DNA from: Bacillota bacterium
Lineage (GTDB): Bacteria; Bacillota; Clostridia; Clostridiales; Clostridiaceae
Length of the DNA: 34,113 nt
Direction of reading: 5' to 3'
NCBI GenBank assembly: GCA_021781745.1
Contig: JAJXWH010000054.1
Span: forward strand, 1 to 34,113
Both the position numbers and the translations under genes were made by a program. Positions 25,246 through 33,832 of this stretch are shown in pieces (positions within the stretch are counted from its first letter, which is position 1; every line of letters starts with the position of its first letter). Under the pieces are notes generated by a model. That model searched no databases. It saw only the letters and a list, made by a program, of their open reading frames with translations, and was not told the origin of the DNA.

Positions 25246-25989
25246 TTACTCATCTTGTATAGATTCTTCTCGACAATTTTGTAATTTTCTTCCGATCCTC
25301 TCTATTATACTGATGATTGGAATTTGAGTGGTAATATCATATATTCCTACTTTAACATACGGCACATAATATGGAATATTATAATCAGACATTTTCGCTA
25401 TAGTGCAATTTTCAGTGTTAGTAATACTAACAATACAGCAATTATCTTTTTTAAACCTATTTATATGGCCTATAATATCTTTTGATTCTCCAGACACAGA
25501 ACATACTATCACAACTGAATTTTCATAAAATTTACCTGTAGTCGGGTAATACGGATCATCAATGCATAAACTAAATTGTCCAACACTTGATAGATATCGT
25601 GCTCCATATCTTGCTACAATTCCTGACATGCTACTTCCTATAAAAATTGTTCTCTTTGCTTTTAATATAGCTTTTACAATTTCCTCTATCTTTTCATCAT
25701 ATTCTTCAGTATTTGTTTTCTTAAAAAAATCAATTATCTCTGTATTATCTTCACTTACTTTTTTAATTTCTTTTTCTTCTATAAATATTTTAAATTTTAA
25801 TTTAAACTCTGAATAACCACTACAACCTACTTTTTTGCAGAAATTTAATATGGTTGTAGTTGATACATGAGATTCAACTGCTAATTCCCTTATTTTCATA
25901 TATCGAACCTTATCTTTATTATCCATAATATAATTATAAACAGAAATTTCTAAATCATTAAGACTTTTGATTTGACTATAACTGAACAT
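25246..25989 (-). CDS. RpiR/MurR-type regulator (HTH + SIS)
   Basis: A 247-residue regulator. The N-terminal HTH_6 domain contains VRYMKIRELAVESHVSTTTI and LNFCKKVGCSGYSEFKLKFK. A SIS sugar-phosphate-binding domain follows from about 105 to 235 (RTIFIGSSMSGIVARYGARY, VVIVCSVSGESKDIIGHINR). It probably senses a phosphosugar and controls the beta-glucoside PTS genes just downstream. It has its own terminator. AAGGAAG lies before ATG. Confidence 0.9.
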   Translation of the reverse strand: MFSYSQIKSLNDLEISVYNYIMDNKDKVRYMKIRELAVESHVSTTTILNFCKKVGCSGYSEFKLKFKIFIEEKEIKKVSEDNTEIIDFFKKTNTEEYDEKIEEIVKAILKAKRTIFIGSSMSGIVARYGARYLSSVGQFSLCIDDPYYPTTGKFYENSVVIVCSVSGESKDIIGHINRFKKDNCCIVSITNTENCTIAKMSDYNIPYYVPYVKVGIYDITTQIPIISIIERIGRKLQNCREESIQDE

Positions 25990-26033
25990 ATAATACTTCC
26001 TTCCATTGGACTATTGCTTCTACATTATATCAA

Positions 26034-26056
26034 CTGATAACGTTTTTTTCAATCAG
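26034..26056. promoter_or_regulatory. Possible cre-like/operator element upstream of RpiR gene
   Basis: CTGATAACGTTTTTTTCA lies 45 bases upstream of the regulator start. It has the central AACGTT and flanking TG..CA of a catabolite-responsive element but is one base too long to fit exactly. CTGAT and ATCAG flank it as a weak inverted repeat. Confidence 0.25.
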
Positions 26057-26197
26057 GGTATAATTAAACAAGAAAGAAAAGATCTCAACTCATATTAGCT
26101 GAGTACAAATCTTTAACTCCTGAAATGGACGATATTCCGCCAAACTATTAAAAGAAAAACTTAATTTTTATAATGAATTCATCCCTATAAAATAAAA

Positions 26198-26272
26198 GAC
26201 CCACGAAAATCCAAATTTTAGATTTTCGTGGGCTTCATGGTTGAGGCGAGGCGTGACCCTTAAAATCCACAC
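26198..26272 (-). repeat. ssrA-3'-end-like repeat with terminator hairpin, copy D
   Basis: On the minus strand it reads GTGGATTTTAAGGGTCACGC, then CTCGCCTCAACCATGAAG, then a 12-bp perfect hairpin with arms CCCACGAAAATC and GATTTTCGTGGG (26221-26232 and 26200-26211), followed by TCTTTTATTTT. It begins 4 bases past the stop of the small frame after the Rpn gene and should terminate that transcript. It is the best copy of the family apart from ssrA itself. Confidence 0.75.
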
Positions 26273-26275
26273 GGA

Positions 26276-26425
26276 TTATGCATTCTTTAATATATATAAG
26301 AATTCCTCAAAATCCATAGATTCAGGCATTGCATAATCCCAATCTTGACCAAAAAATATCCCCATTAATAGATATTTCTTTATCATTTCATTATTTTGTT
26401 CTAAAATTAATGCTTTTAATTCATT
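26276..26425 (-). CDS. Small unassigned frame overlapping the Rpn gene end
   Basis: A 49-codon frame reads NELKALILEQNNEMIKKYLL, MGIFFGQDWDYAMPESMDFE and EFLYILKNA. It overlaps the last bases of the nuclease gene in another frame. The composition is convincing for a protein, and copy D of the repeat terminates directly after it. The start is unclear: the ATG of the overlapping sequence is in the nuclease frame, and the first in-frame ATG is residue 14. It could be a small protein with an upstream start lost by mutation, or a frameshifted extension of the nuclease. Confidence 0.4.
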   Translation of the reverse strand, partial: NELKALILEQNNEMIKKYLLMGIFFGQDWDYAMPESMDFEEFLYILKNA

Positions 26426-27282
26426 AGTTCTTCTTTTATCATTTCTACTTCATCTATTTCAATTTCTGCTGCACTTGCTACTTGTTGAACACTCAAACCC
26501 ATTTTCAATAAATTTTGTGCTATCTTTATACTTTTCTCATTTGCGCCCTTTTCTTCAGCACATTTAATTCTTGTCAACTGATCTCTAAGTTCTGCTTCTC
26601 TTGCCTCATATATCATTCTCGCTTTTTCATCTTTACTTATTATTTGCAATAAACTATATGCCTTTTTTATACTTTCATTTTTCTTAGCAAGCATTTCCAT
26701 AACCCCCTTTGACTTTCCATCTAAAAATTCCATCCATTGAACTATTGGATTTTCTTCATCCTTTAATATATCCTCATCAAATAATTTGGGTATTTCTAAA
26801 AAATGTACTTCAAGTATATCTGTTAATTTGTAACTTATTTCATCCTCTACCAAATGATAACTTGAATGTATCTTCTTTACAGGTGTACATTTAAAATCAA
26901 CTATGTTTATTGTTATACACTTTTTTAGTTTGTCATAAGTATCACCTGGTTTAACTTGAGTTGTATACATTTTACTCCAATAAAATAGAGTTCTCTCGGG
27001 CATAAATTCTGTTGGTAGTACTTGAATTTCTATATCTATCTGTTTTCCATTTTTAGTTTTTGCTCTAACATCAAGAATTCCTTTTTTATCTTCTTTAAAT
27101 TCACGAAATAATTCTGTATTTAGTATTTCAATACCTATAAATTCACTTTCTGGCAAATCTAGCACTGCACTTAGGAAGGCTATTAATAAGTCTTTATTCT
27201 TTTCATCTCCAAATAAAAGTTTAAAAACAAAATCTATTTTAGGTGACATTATAAAATTGTCATTAATTTTTTTCTTTGGCAC
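26416..27282 (-). CDS. Rpn-family PD-(D/E)XK nuclease / putative transposase
   Basis: A 288-residue protein of the PDDEXK_2 (Rpn) family. It contains MSPKIDFVFKLLFGDEKNKD, LLIAFLSAVLDLP, and the catalytic core ILDVRAKTKNGKQIDIEIQV, whose Asp and E-x-Q match the nuclease site. Later come LFYWSKMYTTQVKPGDTYDK and a Lys/Glu-rich helical tail. Such proteins promote recA-independent recombination or are annotated as transposases; they are common in Clostridium and often in several copies. It starts with GTG, with AAAGGATG upstream. It stands alone between the PTS regulator and ssrA. Confidence 0.85.
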   Translation of the reverse strand: MPKKKINDNFIMSPKIDFVFKLLFGDEKNKDLLIAFLSAVLDLPESEFIGIEILNTELFREFKEDKKGILDVRAKTKNGKQIDIEIQVLPTEFMPERTLFYWSKMYTTQVKPGDTYDKLKKCITINIVDFKCTPVKKIHSSYHLVEDEISYKLTDILEVHFLEIPKLFDEDILKDEENPIVQWMEFLDGKSKGVMEMLAKKNESIKKAYSLLQIISKDEKARMIYEAREAELRDQLTRIKCAEEKGANEKSIKIAQNLLKMGLSVQQVASAAEIEIDEVEMIKEELMN

Positions 27283-27487
27283 TTAATCACATCCTTTTAG
27301 ATTTTCACTTTTATCTTCTATATATAATTATTTTATCAAAATTATTGATCTTATACCATAATTATAATCCAAAACTTTCAGTTCTATAACAATAGTTACT
27401 ATATAATATTTAACATAAATTAATATGCAACTCATTCTTTAATTTTAGTATAATACATATTTAATAAAGCTACCCGTAACAATAAAA

Positions 27488-27541
27488 AACCACGACCACC
27501 TGTAAGCAGCTATTCAAGCCACATACAAATTGTCGTGGGTT
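27488..27541 (-). terminator. Terminator of ssrA
   Basis: The minus strand has AACCCACGAC and, 35 bases on, GTCGTGGTT followed by TTTTTATTG. It starts about 5 bases after the tmRNA CCA end. The sequence ACCCACGACAATTT is also found in repeat copy A. Confidence 0.8.
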
Positions 27542-27545
27542 TTCA

Positions 27546-27902
27546 TGGTGGAGGCGAGGGGTATCGAACCCCTGTCCGAAAGCAGCTGAATTTATCTTTC
27601 TCCGAGTGCAGTCTAAGTTTTAAGATTCCCCAAAAGCATCGCCCTTAGACAGGCTATACTTTCCGGTAGCTTCATAAATACCCCTCTAGCTCAAAGCTTT
27701 GCTAGGCTTCGTTTCCTACTTAAATGACACCAGTGATCCGAGCCGTAGGCAACCCGGGCTGATGAGTAGCTTTAAACTAAGCTGCTAATGCAAAATTATC
27801 TTCTGCGTTTACATTTAATGCATACTTTATTAACGAGGCACCATGCTTCCCTCGACTCGCTTAATAAACCCATCCCACCCCCGTCGAAGCCAAAACGCCC
27901 CC
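27546..27902 (-). ncRNA. ssrA: tmRNA (transfer-messenger RNA)
   Basis: A 357-base tmRNA. The 5' end reads GGGGGCGTTTTGGCTTCGAC and pairs with the 3' CGCCTCC before ACCA to form the acceptor stem. The T arm GGGGTTCGATACCCC is intact. The tag frame reads GCA GAA GAT AAT TTT GCA TTA GCA GCT TAG (AEDNFALAA, at 27777-27806), the clostridial tag ending in the LAA degron. It rescues stalled ribosomes. A consensus promoter lies about 60 bases upstream and a terminator directly downstream. CCA is encoded. The 3' end is a classic integration site for mobile DNA. Confidence 0.97.
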
Positions 27903-27963
27903 AGGTTAAAGATGGTTTAATAACATATTCAGTTTTCAAAGAAATGTTCATCTTGTATAGTCT

Positions 27964-27992
27964 ATTCTATATCAATCAACGTATACTGTCAA
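27964..27992 (-). promoter_or_regulatory. Sigma-A promoter of ssrA
   Basis: TTGACA (27987-27992) and TAGAAT (27964-27969) are separated by exactly 17 bases on the minus strand, a near-perfect housekeeping promoter. Transcription should begin near 27957, giving a precursor with a leader of about 55 bases that is trimmed to the tmRNA 5' end at 27902. Confidence 0.85.
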
Positions 27993-28022
27993 CTGGAACA
28001 TTGTTACTCATTTGTCCACATC

Positions 28023-29837
28023 CTATTTTATTTCCATGGCTATCATAGTGCAATCATCTTTTAATTTTCCAACATCTAAGATAGTATCATTTAAAAATAC
28101 ATCTATATATTCTTTAAATCTTAATATACTAACCTTTTTCATATACCTTTTAACAATTTTATCTTCATCAAATATAAAATCTAATCCATCAGTAAAAAAG
28201 TAAATTTTGTCTCCCTGTTTAAAATGAATAACTTGCTCACAAAATTCACTATCTTCAAACATCCCTAGGAAAGGACCTTCAACAATTATTTCCTCTACAT
28301 CTTCGTCCTTCCTTTGAAAGATAAATTGATTTATTCCTGCACCCACAACCTTCAACTCGTTTTTATTAAAATTCATGCTGAAGCAACAAACAGCAATATA
28401 ATTCTCATCATAATAATTAATTAATTTTTCATTTAAATTTTTTACTATTTCCATTGGTTCATTTGTCTTAGCAATCTCTTGAAAACATAAAATATCAAAA
28501 GCTGAAATTTGTAAAGCAGCTGATATCCCTTTCCCCCTAACATCTACAATGATCCCAATTATCACATTTTTGCTTACTTCAAAAATTCTATAAAAGTCTC
28601 CGCTAATAGTTTTTGCTGGAACATAAGTGCTGACAATATCAACAAATTCTTTGGCTGGAAAATCTTTTTGCAGAGTTTTTCTTTGAAGTTCAGCAGCTTT
28701 GTTTATTTCTTCCTTCATCTCAGTAATATCTCTTATAACTGCTAGAATAGCCGAGTTGCCTTCATATGTTATGTAACTGTAGGAAATTTGAAGGTTTATC
28801 AACTTATTAGAGAAATAAAATTCATAATCATGTACATCTTTTACTCTTTTTTCGGCAATTATATTTTTAAATCTTTTATGCAGAGCTTTTGTGTATTTTT
28901 CATCAAAATGCTTATATACATTGCTTCCAATAAGGTTGTTGTAACTTATTCTAAATAAGTTACAGGCCTCATTGTTTGCTAAAGCAATTATATTATCTAC
29001 TATAATAACTACAGCATCAGGGGAATTAGTTATAATTTGCTTATATCTTTCCTTACTATCTTTAAGTATTTTATCAAGAATCTTTTTTTCTGTAATATCT
29101 CTTAGTCTTTCAACAATAAATAATAGCTCTCCTGTTTCATCTAGCACCGGGTTATAGCATACATCCATAAATTTATTTAATTCTGGAATAAATCTCTCTC
29201 TCGAAATCTTTTGTTTAGATGCCACAACTTTACCAAAAGAACAATCTAAACATTTTTCTTTTCTATCTAAAATTTCGTAGCACATTTTCCCCTCTACTTC
29301 TTCGGGGACTTTATTATAAAACTCATATCCTGCTTCATTAAAAAAAGATATTGAATGATCAGTATTATAAACTTTGATTACATCAGGAATACCATTAAGC
29401 ACCCCTGCAAATTCTTTTTCTAATTTCTTATGCTTAGTAATATCCGTTGCAATTGCCAATAAGTAATCTTTCTCATCCTTATTAAATAATGATATCTTTG
29501 CTTCAATATAAATGTGTTTTCCTTCTTTTGATTTGACTAACATCTCTATTTTATCATCTTTATTAATAGTTAAATCTCTATATCTTTTTATTTGATTATC
29601 CAGTTCATCTAAGTTAAAGATATTTGAAAGTAACGTTTCAACAAGTTCCTCTTTTGTATACCCTAAATTACTGCAAAGCTTATTATTAAAATCTACAAAG
29701 TATTTTGGAGCAAAATTTTCATCAAGCTCTATAACAAATATTAATTCCTCTATTTTGTCCCAAATTTCTTTATAACTAGCTTCAATTATTTCTGCATTTT
29801 TATCTAATACTACTGCTTTTGTTTTTCCTTCGCACAT
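28023..29837 (-). CDS. PAS-domain PP2C (SpoIIE/RsbU-type) serine phosphatase
   Basis: A 604-residue protein with at least three PAS segments (about 25-135 with ELIFVIELDENFAPKYFVDF, 145-255 with a CxxC-containing loop CLDCSFG, 275-385 with SPDAVVIIVDNIIALANNEA). A SpoIIE-type PP2C domain follows from about 400: KTISGDFYRIFE, VDVRGKGISAALQISAF, FFTDGLDF and KDDCTMIAME hold the metal-binding Asp residues. It should dephosphorylate the STAS protein encoded just upstream. There is no membrane segment, so the PAS domains sense internal or diffusible signals. Last gene of the partner-switching operon. Confidence 0.9.
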   Translation of the reverse strand: MCEGKTKAVVLDKNAEIIEASYKEIWDKIEELIFVIELDENFAPKYFVDFNNKLCSNLGYTKEELVETLLSNIFNLDELDNQIKRYRDLTINKDDKIEMLVKSKEGKHIYIEAKISLFNKDEKDYLLAIATDITKHKKLEKEFAGVLNGIPDVIKVYNTDHSISFFNEAGYEFYNKVPEEVEGKMCYEILDRKEKCLDCSFGKVVASKQKISRERFIPELNKFMDVCYNPVLDETGELLFIVERLRDITEKKILDKILKDSKERYKQIITNSPDAVVIIVDNIIALANNEACNLFRISYNNLIGSNVYKHFDEKYTKALHKRFKNIIAEKRVKDVHDYEFYFSNKLINLQISYSYITYEGNSAILAVIRDITEMKEEINKAAELQRKTLQKDFPAKEFVDIVSTYVPAKTISGDFYRIFEVSKNVIIGIIVDVRGKGISAALQISAFDILCFQEIAKTNEPMEIVKNLNEKLINYYDENYIAVCCFSMNFNKNELKVVGAGINQFIFQRKDEDVEEIIVEGPFLGMFEDSEFCEQVIHFKQGDKIYFFTDGLDFIFDEDKIVKRYMKKVSILRFKEYIDVFLNDTILDVGKLKDDCTMIAMEIK

Positions 29838-29870
29838 AAGCTTATTAGTCCTTTCAATCTGAATTATCCG

Positions 29871-30143
29871 CTATGGACATATTTCAAATACTTTATCTAA
29901 CCTCGTTAACTTAAATAGTTTTTCAACATCAGGCTTTAGTGACTTTAATTTTATGCTGCCACCCTTTTCAGCGCATTTTTTGTAAACAGCTACTAATGCT
30001 CCAAGGCCTGTACTATCTATAAATATGCAATCTCTAAAGTTAAAAGTAAAATTATTATTTCCATCTTCGATTAATTTATTAATATTTATTCTAAAATCTG
30101 CTACCTCATCAACAACAAACTCTTTAGGTACATTTATTTCCAT
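29871..30143 (-). CDS. STAS-domain anti-sigma factor antagonist
   Basis: A 90-residue single STAS domain. The phosphorylation site DSTGLGALVAVYKKC holds the conserved Ser. The strands before it (NFTFNFRDCIFI) and after it (GSIKLKSLKPDVEKLFKLTR) are typical of SpoIIAA/RsbV-like proteins. In a partner switch it binds the RsbW-like kinase when unphosphorylated. It lies 11 bases after the chemoreceptor stop and 33 bases before the phosphatase. GAGGTG precedes the ATG. Confidence 0.93.
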   Translation of the reverse strand: MEINVPKEFVVDEVADFRININKLIEDGNNNFTFNFRDCIFIDSTGLGALVAVYKKCAEKGGSIKLKSLKPDVEKLFKLTRLDKVFEICP

Positions 30144-30154
30144 CTATAATCACC

Positions 30155-32152
30155 TCATATTTTAAATCTTTCTACAAGTTTAGTTAATTCTTCAGCCATA
30201 GCGCTTGTCTCTTCAGCTGTTGCTGTTAAATTATTAATTGCATTTGCTTGTTCCTCTGCTGCTACAGATACATTTTCACAATTTGAAGAATTGCTTTCGG
30301 TAACTGTTGCTATATTATTAATAAGTTCAACTACTTTATCTGAAGATGCCACTTCATCGCCAGTTATGTCTAGTATTTCATTAACATGTTTAACTATATT
30401 TTCTATAGCATTAATTATGTTAACAAACGCTTTATCTGTTTCCGACACTATATGTACTCCATTTTCAACTTCAACCTTTGCCTTTTCCATTGCATTTACT
30501 GCATTTTGTGTCTGTTTTACCATTTCGCCAACTAATGCAGCAATCTCTTTTGCTCTGTCATTTGATTCTTCTGATAATTTTCTAACTTCATCAGCAACTA
30601 CGCTAAAGCCTTTTCCATGTTCCCCGGCTCTGGCTGCTTCTATTGCAGCATTTAATGCTAAGAGATTTGTTTGCTCTGCAATTGCGTTTATTGTATTTAT
30701 TATTCCTCCAACTTTTGTAGATAGGCTGCTTAAAGATTGCAGTGCCTTGGAAGTTTCATCACTTCCTGTACTTATTACATTCATTGCCTTAACAGTTTCT
30801 TCTACTTTTTCTCTGCCAAGATCAGCAGCTACCATTGTTTGAGACGCATTTGAACTTGTAGACTTAGCCCTGCTTTGTGCTAATTGAACAAGACTTGATA
30901 GCTGCACTAATACCTTTGAAACATCTACTATAGATTCATTCTGCTGTTCAGCATCTTGAGCTACCTGAGTTACTGTAGCACTTATTTCTTCAGTTGTTGC
31001 ACTTATTTCTTCTGATGATGCCGCCATCTCTTGTGAAGCTGCATTTAGCTGTTCTGCTGCATTAGTTACACTTCTAACTATACCATCTTGATGTTTTATC
31101 ATCTCATTAAAGGAATTTCCAAGTTCCTCGATTTCGTCCTTGCTATGTATACTAACCTTAACAGTTAAATCGCCTTCCCCTGCACGTTTCATTAACTTTT
31201 CTAAATTTTTAATAGGATTGATTATACCTTTCGTAGAATATCCATAAGCACATATCATGGCAATGATAATTGATATTAAAACAATAACTATTGTATAATT
31301 CCTAATACTTAAGGCAGCTGACATATATTCGTTATAATCTGCTGTTACTGCAATTACCCAATTATCAACTGGCTGAAAAGAAACATATTTATATACATTT
31401 TCATAAGTATAAAAACCTTGCGAAGTTTTTCCTTCCTTCATCTCATTAATTATAGTTTTCAACTCATCACTAGCGTTGTCACTTGCATTTACTTTTAATA
31501 TCTTAGTACTGTCAGGGTGGTAAACAATTAATCCATTTTTGTCTATCATATATGCATATCCGCTTTGACCTACTTTAACCTTTGAGGCATAAGAAGATAT
31601 ACTGTCAAATTTTATACTTCCAACTAAAGTACCAATTACTTTTCCGTTATCCTTGAGTGGATATGCTATAAATATAGCAGGATTTCCTGTAAATCGTGAT
31701 ATTAGTACCTCACTAACTGCTTCTGTTCCACTAAGGGCAGTTTTCATATAGTCCCTATCACTTAAATCTATATCTGGTTCTTTTGTTTGACTATCGGCAA
31801 CTACATTTCCGTAAGCATCTGTAATAATTAAGACTTCCATAAAATCCTTATTTTCTTCTTGGACATTCTTAATATATTCGAAAGCCGCATTAACATTATT
31901 GCTATTTGAATTTTGAACCGCTTTTTCTAAATCACTATTTAAGCTCACTACCTTCAGCGAATGTTTTACTGACTCTATTGATTTATCAATTAAAGCTGCT
32001 GTATTTGAAGTCTGATCTTTTAACTGCTGCTCAACTGAAGCTTGTATTGAATTTCTAGCCATATTATAGGATACATAACCTAAAGCCCCCATAGGTATAG
32101 AAATTATAATAAAAAAAGCTAACATTAATTTTGCTTTTAAAGAAATTTTCAT
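30155..32152 (-). CDS. Methyl-accepting chemotaxis protein with dCache sensor
   Basis: A 665-residue transmembrane receptor. Transmembrane helix 1 is at about 9-29 and an extracellular double-Cache domain at about 33-280 (LIDKSIESVKHSLKVVSLNS, DLSDRDYMKTALSG, KVGQSGYAYMIDKNGLIVYH). Helix 2 is at about 283-305, HAMP at about 306-358 (NPIKNLEKLMKRAGEGDLTV), and a long signalling coiled coil carries the tip EQTNLLALNAAIEAARAGEH. Cache domains of this type often bind amino acids or small organic acids; the ligand is not known here. The gene sits inside a partner-switching operon, between kinase and STAS genes. GGGGGAAG precedes the ATG. Confidence 0.95.
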   Translation of the reverse strand: MKISLKAKLMLAFFIIISIPMGALGYVSYNMARNSIQASVEQQLKDQTSNTAALIDKSIESVKHSLKVVSLNSDLEKAVQNSNSNNVNAAFEYIKNVQEENKDFMEVLIITDAYGNVVADSQTKEPDIDLSDRDYMKTALSGTEAVSEVLISRFTGNPAIFIAYPLKDNGKVIGTLVGSIKFDSISSYASKVKVGQSGYAYMIDKNGLIVYHPDSTKILKVNASDNASDELKTIINEMKEGKTSQGFYTYENVYKYVSFQPVDNWVIAVTADYNEYMSAALSIRNYTIVIVLISIIIAMICAYGYSTKGIINPIKNLEKLMKRAGEGDLTVKVSIHSKDEIEELGNSFNEMIKHQDGIVRSVTNAAEQLNAASQEMAASSEEISATTEEISATVTQVAQDAEQQNESIVDVSKVLVQLSSLVQLAQSRAKSTSSNASQTMVAADLGREKVEETVKAMNVISTGSDETSKALQSLSSLSTKVGGIINTINAIAEQTNLLALNAAIEAARAGEHGKGFSVVADEVRKLSEESNDRAKEIAALVGEMVKQTQNAVNAMEKAKVEVENGVHIVSETDKAFVNIINAIENIVKHVNEILDITGDEVASSDKVVELINNIATVTESNSSNCENVSVAAEEQANAINNLTATAEETSAMAEELTKLVERFKI

Positions 32153-32212
32153 TTAACTTCCCCCTTTTTGTTTTTTGAAATACTTCTTTAACATAAATAG
32201 TACCGTGATATA

Positions 32213-32617
32213 TTATGTCTTATTAATATCCATATTTAGATACTTTTCCATAATTATTGAATTACCTTTAAATTTCACTTCATCTGCGTAGCTTCTTATA
32301 ATAAATAATCCTCTTCCACATTCATCCAAAAGATCTTCTTCACTTATTTCTTTATTTGCTTTTGAAGATTCAACTCCTGATCCACAGTCTTTAACCGCAA
32401 TTCTTATAAAATTTTCTTTTAATTCCCATTGTACATATATAGGCTTACTATTGTCACTATTATTTCCATGAATATATGCATTGCTAATGGCTTCAGATAT
32501 AATCAATTTTATCTCAAAGTATTTCTCCTTTAAATTAAAGTTCTTTATTATATTATCTAATTTCTCACTAATATTACTAATTCCATAAAGAATTATATCT
32601 CCATTGGTAACTACCAT
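32213..32617 (-). CDS. RsbW-like serine kinase / anti-sigma factor (HATPase)
   Basis: A stand-alone GHKL ATPase of about 134 residues. It has an N box (ISEAISNAYIHGN), a G1 box (KDCGSGV) and a G2 box (ECGRGLFIIRSYA). Proteins of this type phosphorylate a STAS partner and bind a target such as a sigma factor. No sigma factor gene is in the operon. A TTG at 32623 is in frame, but GGAAGGGGG lies 7 bases before the ATG at 32617, which I take as the start. First gene of the four-gene operon; 60 bases separate it from the chemoreceptor. Confidence 0.9.
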   Translation of the reverse strand: MVVTNGDIILYGISNISEKLDNIIKNFNLKEKYFEIKLIISEAISNAYIHGNNSDNSKPIYVQWELKENFIRIAVKDCGSGVESSKANKEISEEDLLDECGRGLFIIRSYADEVKFKGNSIIMEKYLNMDINKT

Positions 32618-32879
32618 ATGCAATCCCCCTTCCTTAATACAATTAATTTATCTATGTAACAAAATTTAATCCTCAAATAATCTATTACAAATATGTTATT
32701 ATGGAACTAAGTTACTAAAGTTATAAATTTTCACCAACTCCACTTTTATTATCACACTAATTTCATCATTTTTCAACATATACCATTATCCTTTACAAAA
32801 GTTAACAAATGCAGATATTTTTTATAAATCCATTTTTTCAAGTAATCAATGCTAAAATTTATATCTTAATTAGTTATAT

Positions 32880-32931
32880 AAAAAATAGTTGTCAGAAAAT
32901 GGTTAAAACTATTTTCCGACAACTATTTTTT
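32880..32931. terminator. Bidirectional terminator after the YczE-like gene
   Basis: A long, nearly perfect hairpin has arms AAAAAATAGTTGTC and GACAACTATTTTTT with an inner GAAAAT/ATTTTC stem. A/T runs at both ends let it work in both directions. It overlaps the stop codon of the YczE-like gene. The rest of the 306-base gap to 32617 must hold the partner-switching operon promoter; I see no convincing sigma-28-type site there. Confidence 0.8.
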
Positions 32932-33649
32932 ACACAGTCGCTGTTATATTATCTTCTAAATTTACATCCCGTTCATTTACTAATAAGTTCACAAATCTCT
33001 CACCATACGGAAGAAAATATTGTATAAATGGCCCAGTTGATAACATAGATATTACTGTACCAAGACCAATTTTCCCTCCTAAAATAAATCCAATAATTAA
33101 AAATCCACCATCCAGTGTCATTCTAATCCATCGATACTCAACTTTTGTCTTGTCCTTTATTATAAATGGAATAATATCATTTGGAGCCACACCTACATTA
33201 GCCGCTGATAATACTGAAAACCCTATAGCGATAATTAAGCAGCCAAATACCACCAAAAATGCTTTTATAACATAGTTGTAAGATTCAATTGGAAAATATG
33301 AAACTATTCTTATGCCAAAATCAATAATAGGTCCTACTCCAACAACACAAATTAATGTTCCAATTTTTATGCGCTTTCTTTCAGTTAACACAATTATAGT
33401 AAATAATACTACTAATATAATCATATTAGCTATTCCTGGAGTTACTTCTGCTCTTCCACTAATTAATTTTACTATTAATAATTCCTTAATACCTGTTTTG
33501 TTCAACGTAAATGATAATCCTTGAGTAAATACAGTAAAAGGATCAGAACCTATATTAGTCTTTAAAAATATGGCAACTCCAAACTGAATAATACTCATTC
33601 CAATAAAGAATAAGATGAGCCTTTTAAATAAATCAATTGCTTTGTTCAT
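32930..33649 (-). CDS. YczE/YyaS/YitT-type integral membrane protein
   Basis: A 239-residue protein with about five hydrophobic segments. The N-terminus has RLILFFIGMSIIQFGVAIFL followed by KTNIGSDPFTVFTQGLS. The middle has LSAANVGVAPNDIIPFII and the end YFLPYGERFVNLL. This layout matches the YczE/YitT group of membrane proteins. The function is not established for most members. AAAAGGAGAAAG precedes the ATG. It is single and carries its own terminator. Confidence 0.8.
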   Translation of the reverse strand: MNKAIDLFKRLILFFIGMSIIQFGVAIFLKTNIGSDPFTVFTQGLSFTLNKTGIKELLIVKLISGRAEVTPGIANMIILVVLFTIIVLTERKRIKIGTLICVVGVGPIIDFGIRIVSYFPIESYNYVIKAFLVVFGCLIIAIGFSVLSAANVGVAPNDIIPFIIKDKTKVEYRWIRMTLDGGFLIIGFILGGKIGLGTVISMLSTGPFIQYFLPYGERFVNLLVNERDVNLEDNITATV

Positions 33650-33832
33650 ATACTTTCTCCTTTTTTGCTACGTTTAATTCTATAAATAATTACTTCTAAG
33701 CCCTAAGAAATTTTACTATACAGTTATTATCTTGTCAAAATATAATCCAAAATAATTCAAAACAAAGCAGATTAATTCATAAATAATTTAATTATATCTG
33801 ATAACTATGATAAATATTATGGCAACAAAAAA

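Noticed and set aside
26198..27580. Repeat copy D and the ssrA 3' end as attL/attR of an integrated element
   Set aside because: The interval holds only the Rpn gene and a small frame, with no integrase, and the two sites match imperfectly. More copies elsewhere argue for a dispersed repeat.
27300..28020. CRISPR array or direct-repeat array near ssrA
   Set aside because: No regularly spaced repeats are seen anywhere in the window; the repeats found are single and dispersed.
30291..30842. Plus-strand 183-codon frame opposite the chemoreceptor
   Set aside because: It is a shadow of the Ala/Ser/Thr-rich coiled coil, with no start signal and no family.
32640..32880. Sigma-28 (flagellar) promoter for the chemoreceptor operon
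   Set aside because: No TAAA plus GCCGATAA-type pair at the right spacing could be found by eye.
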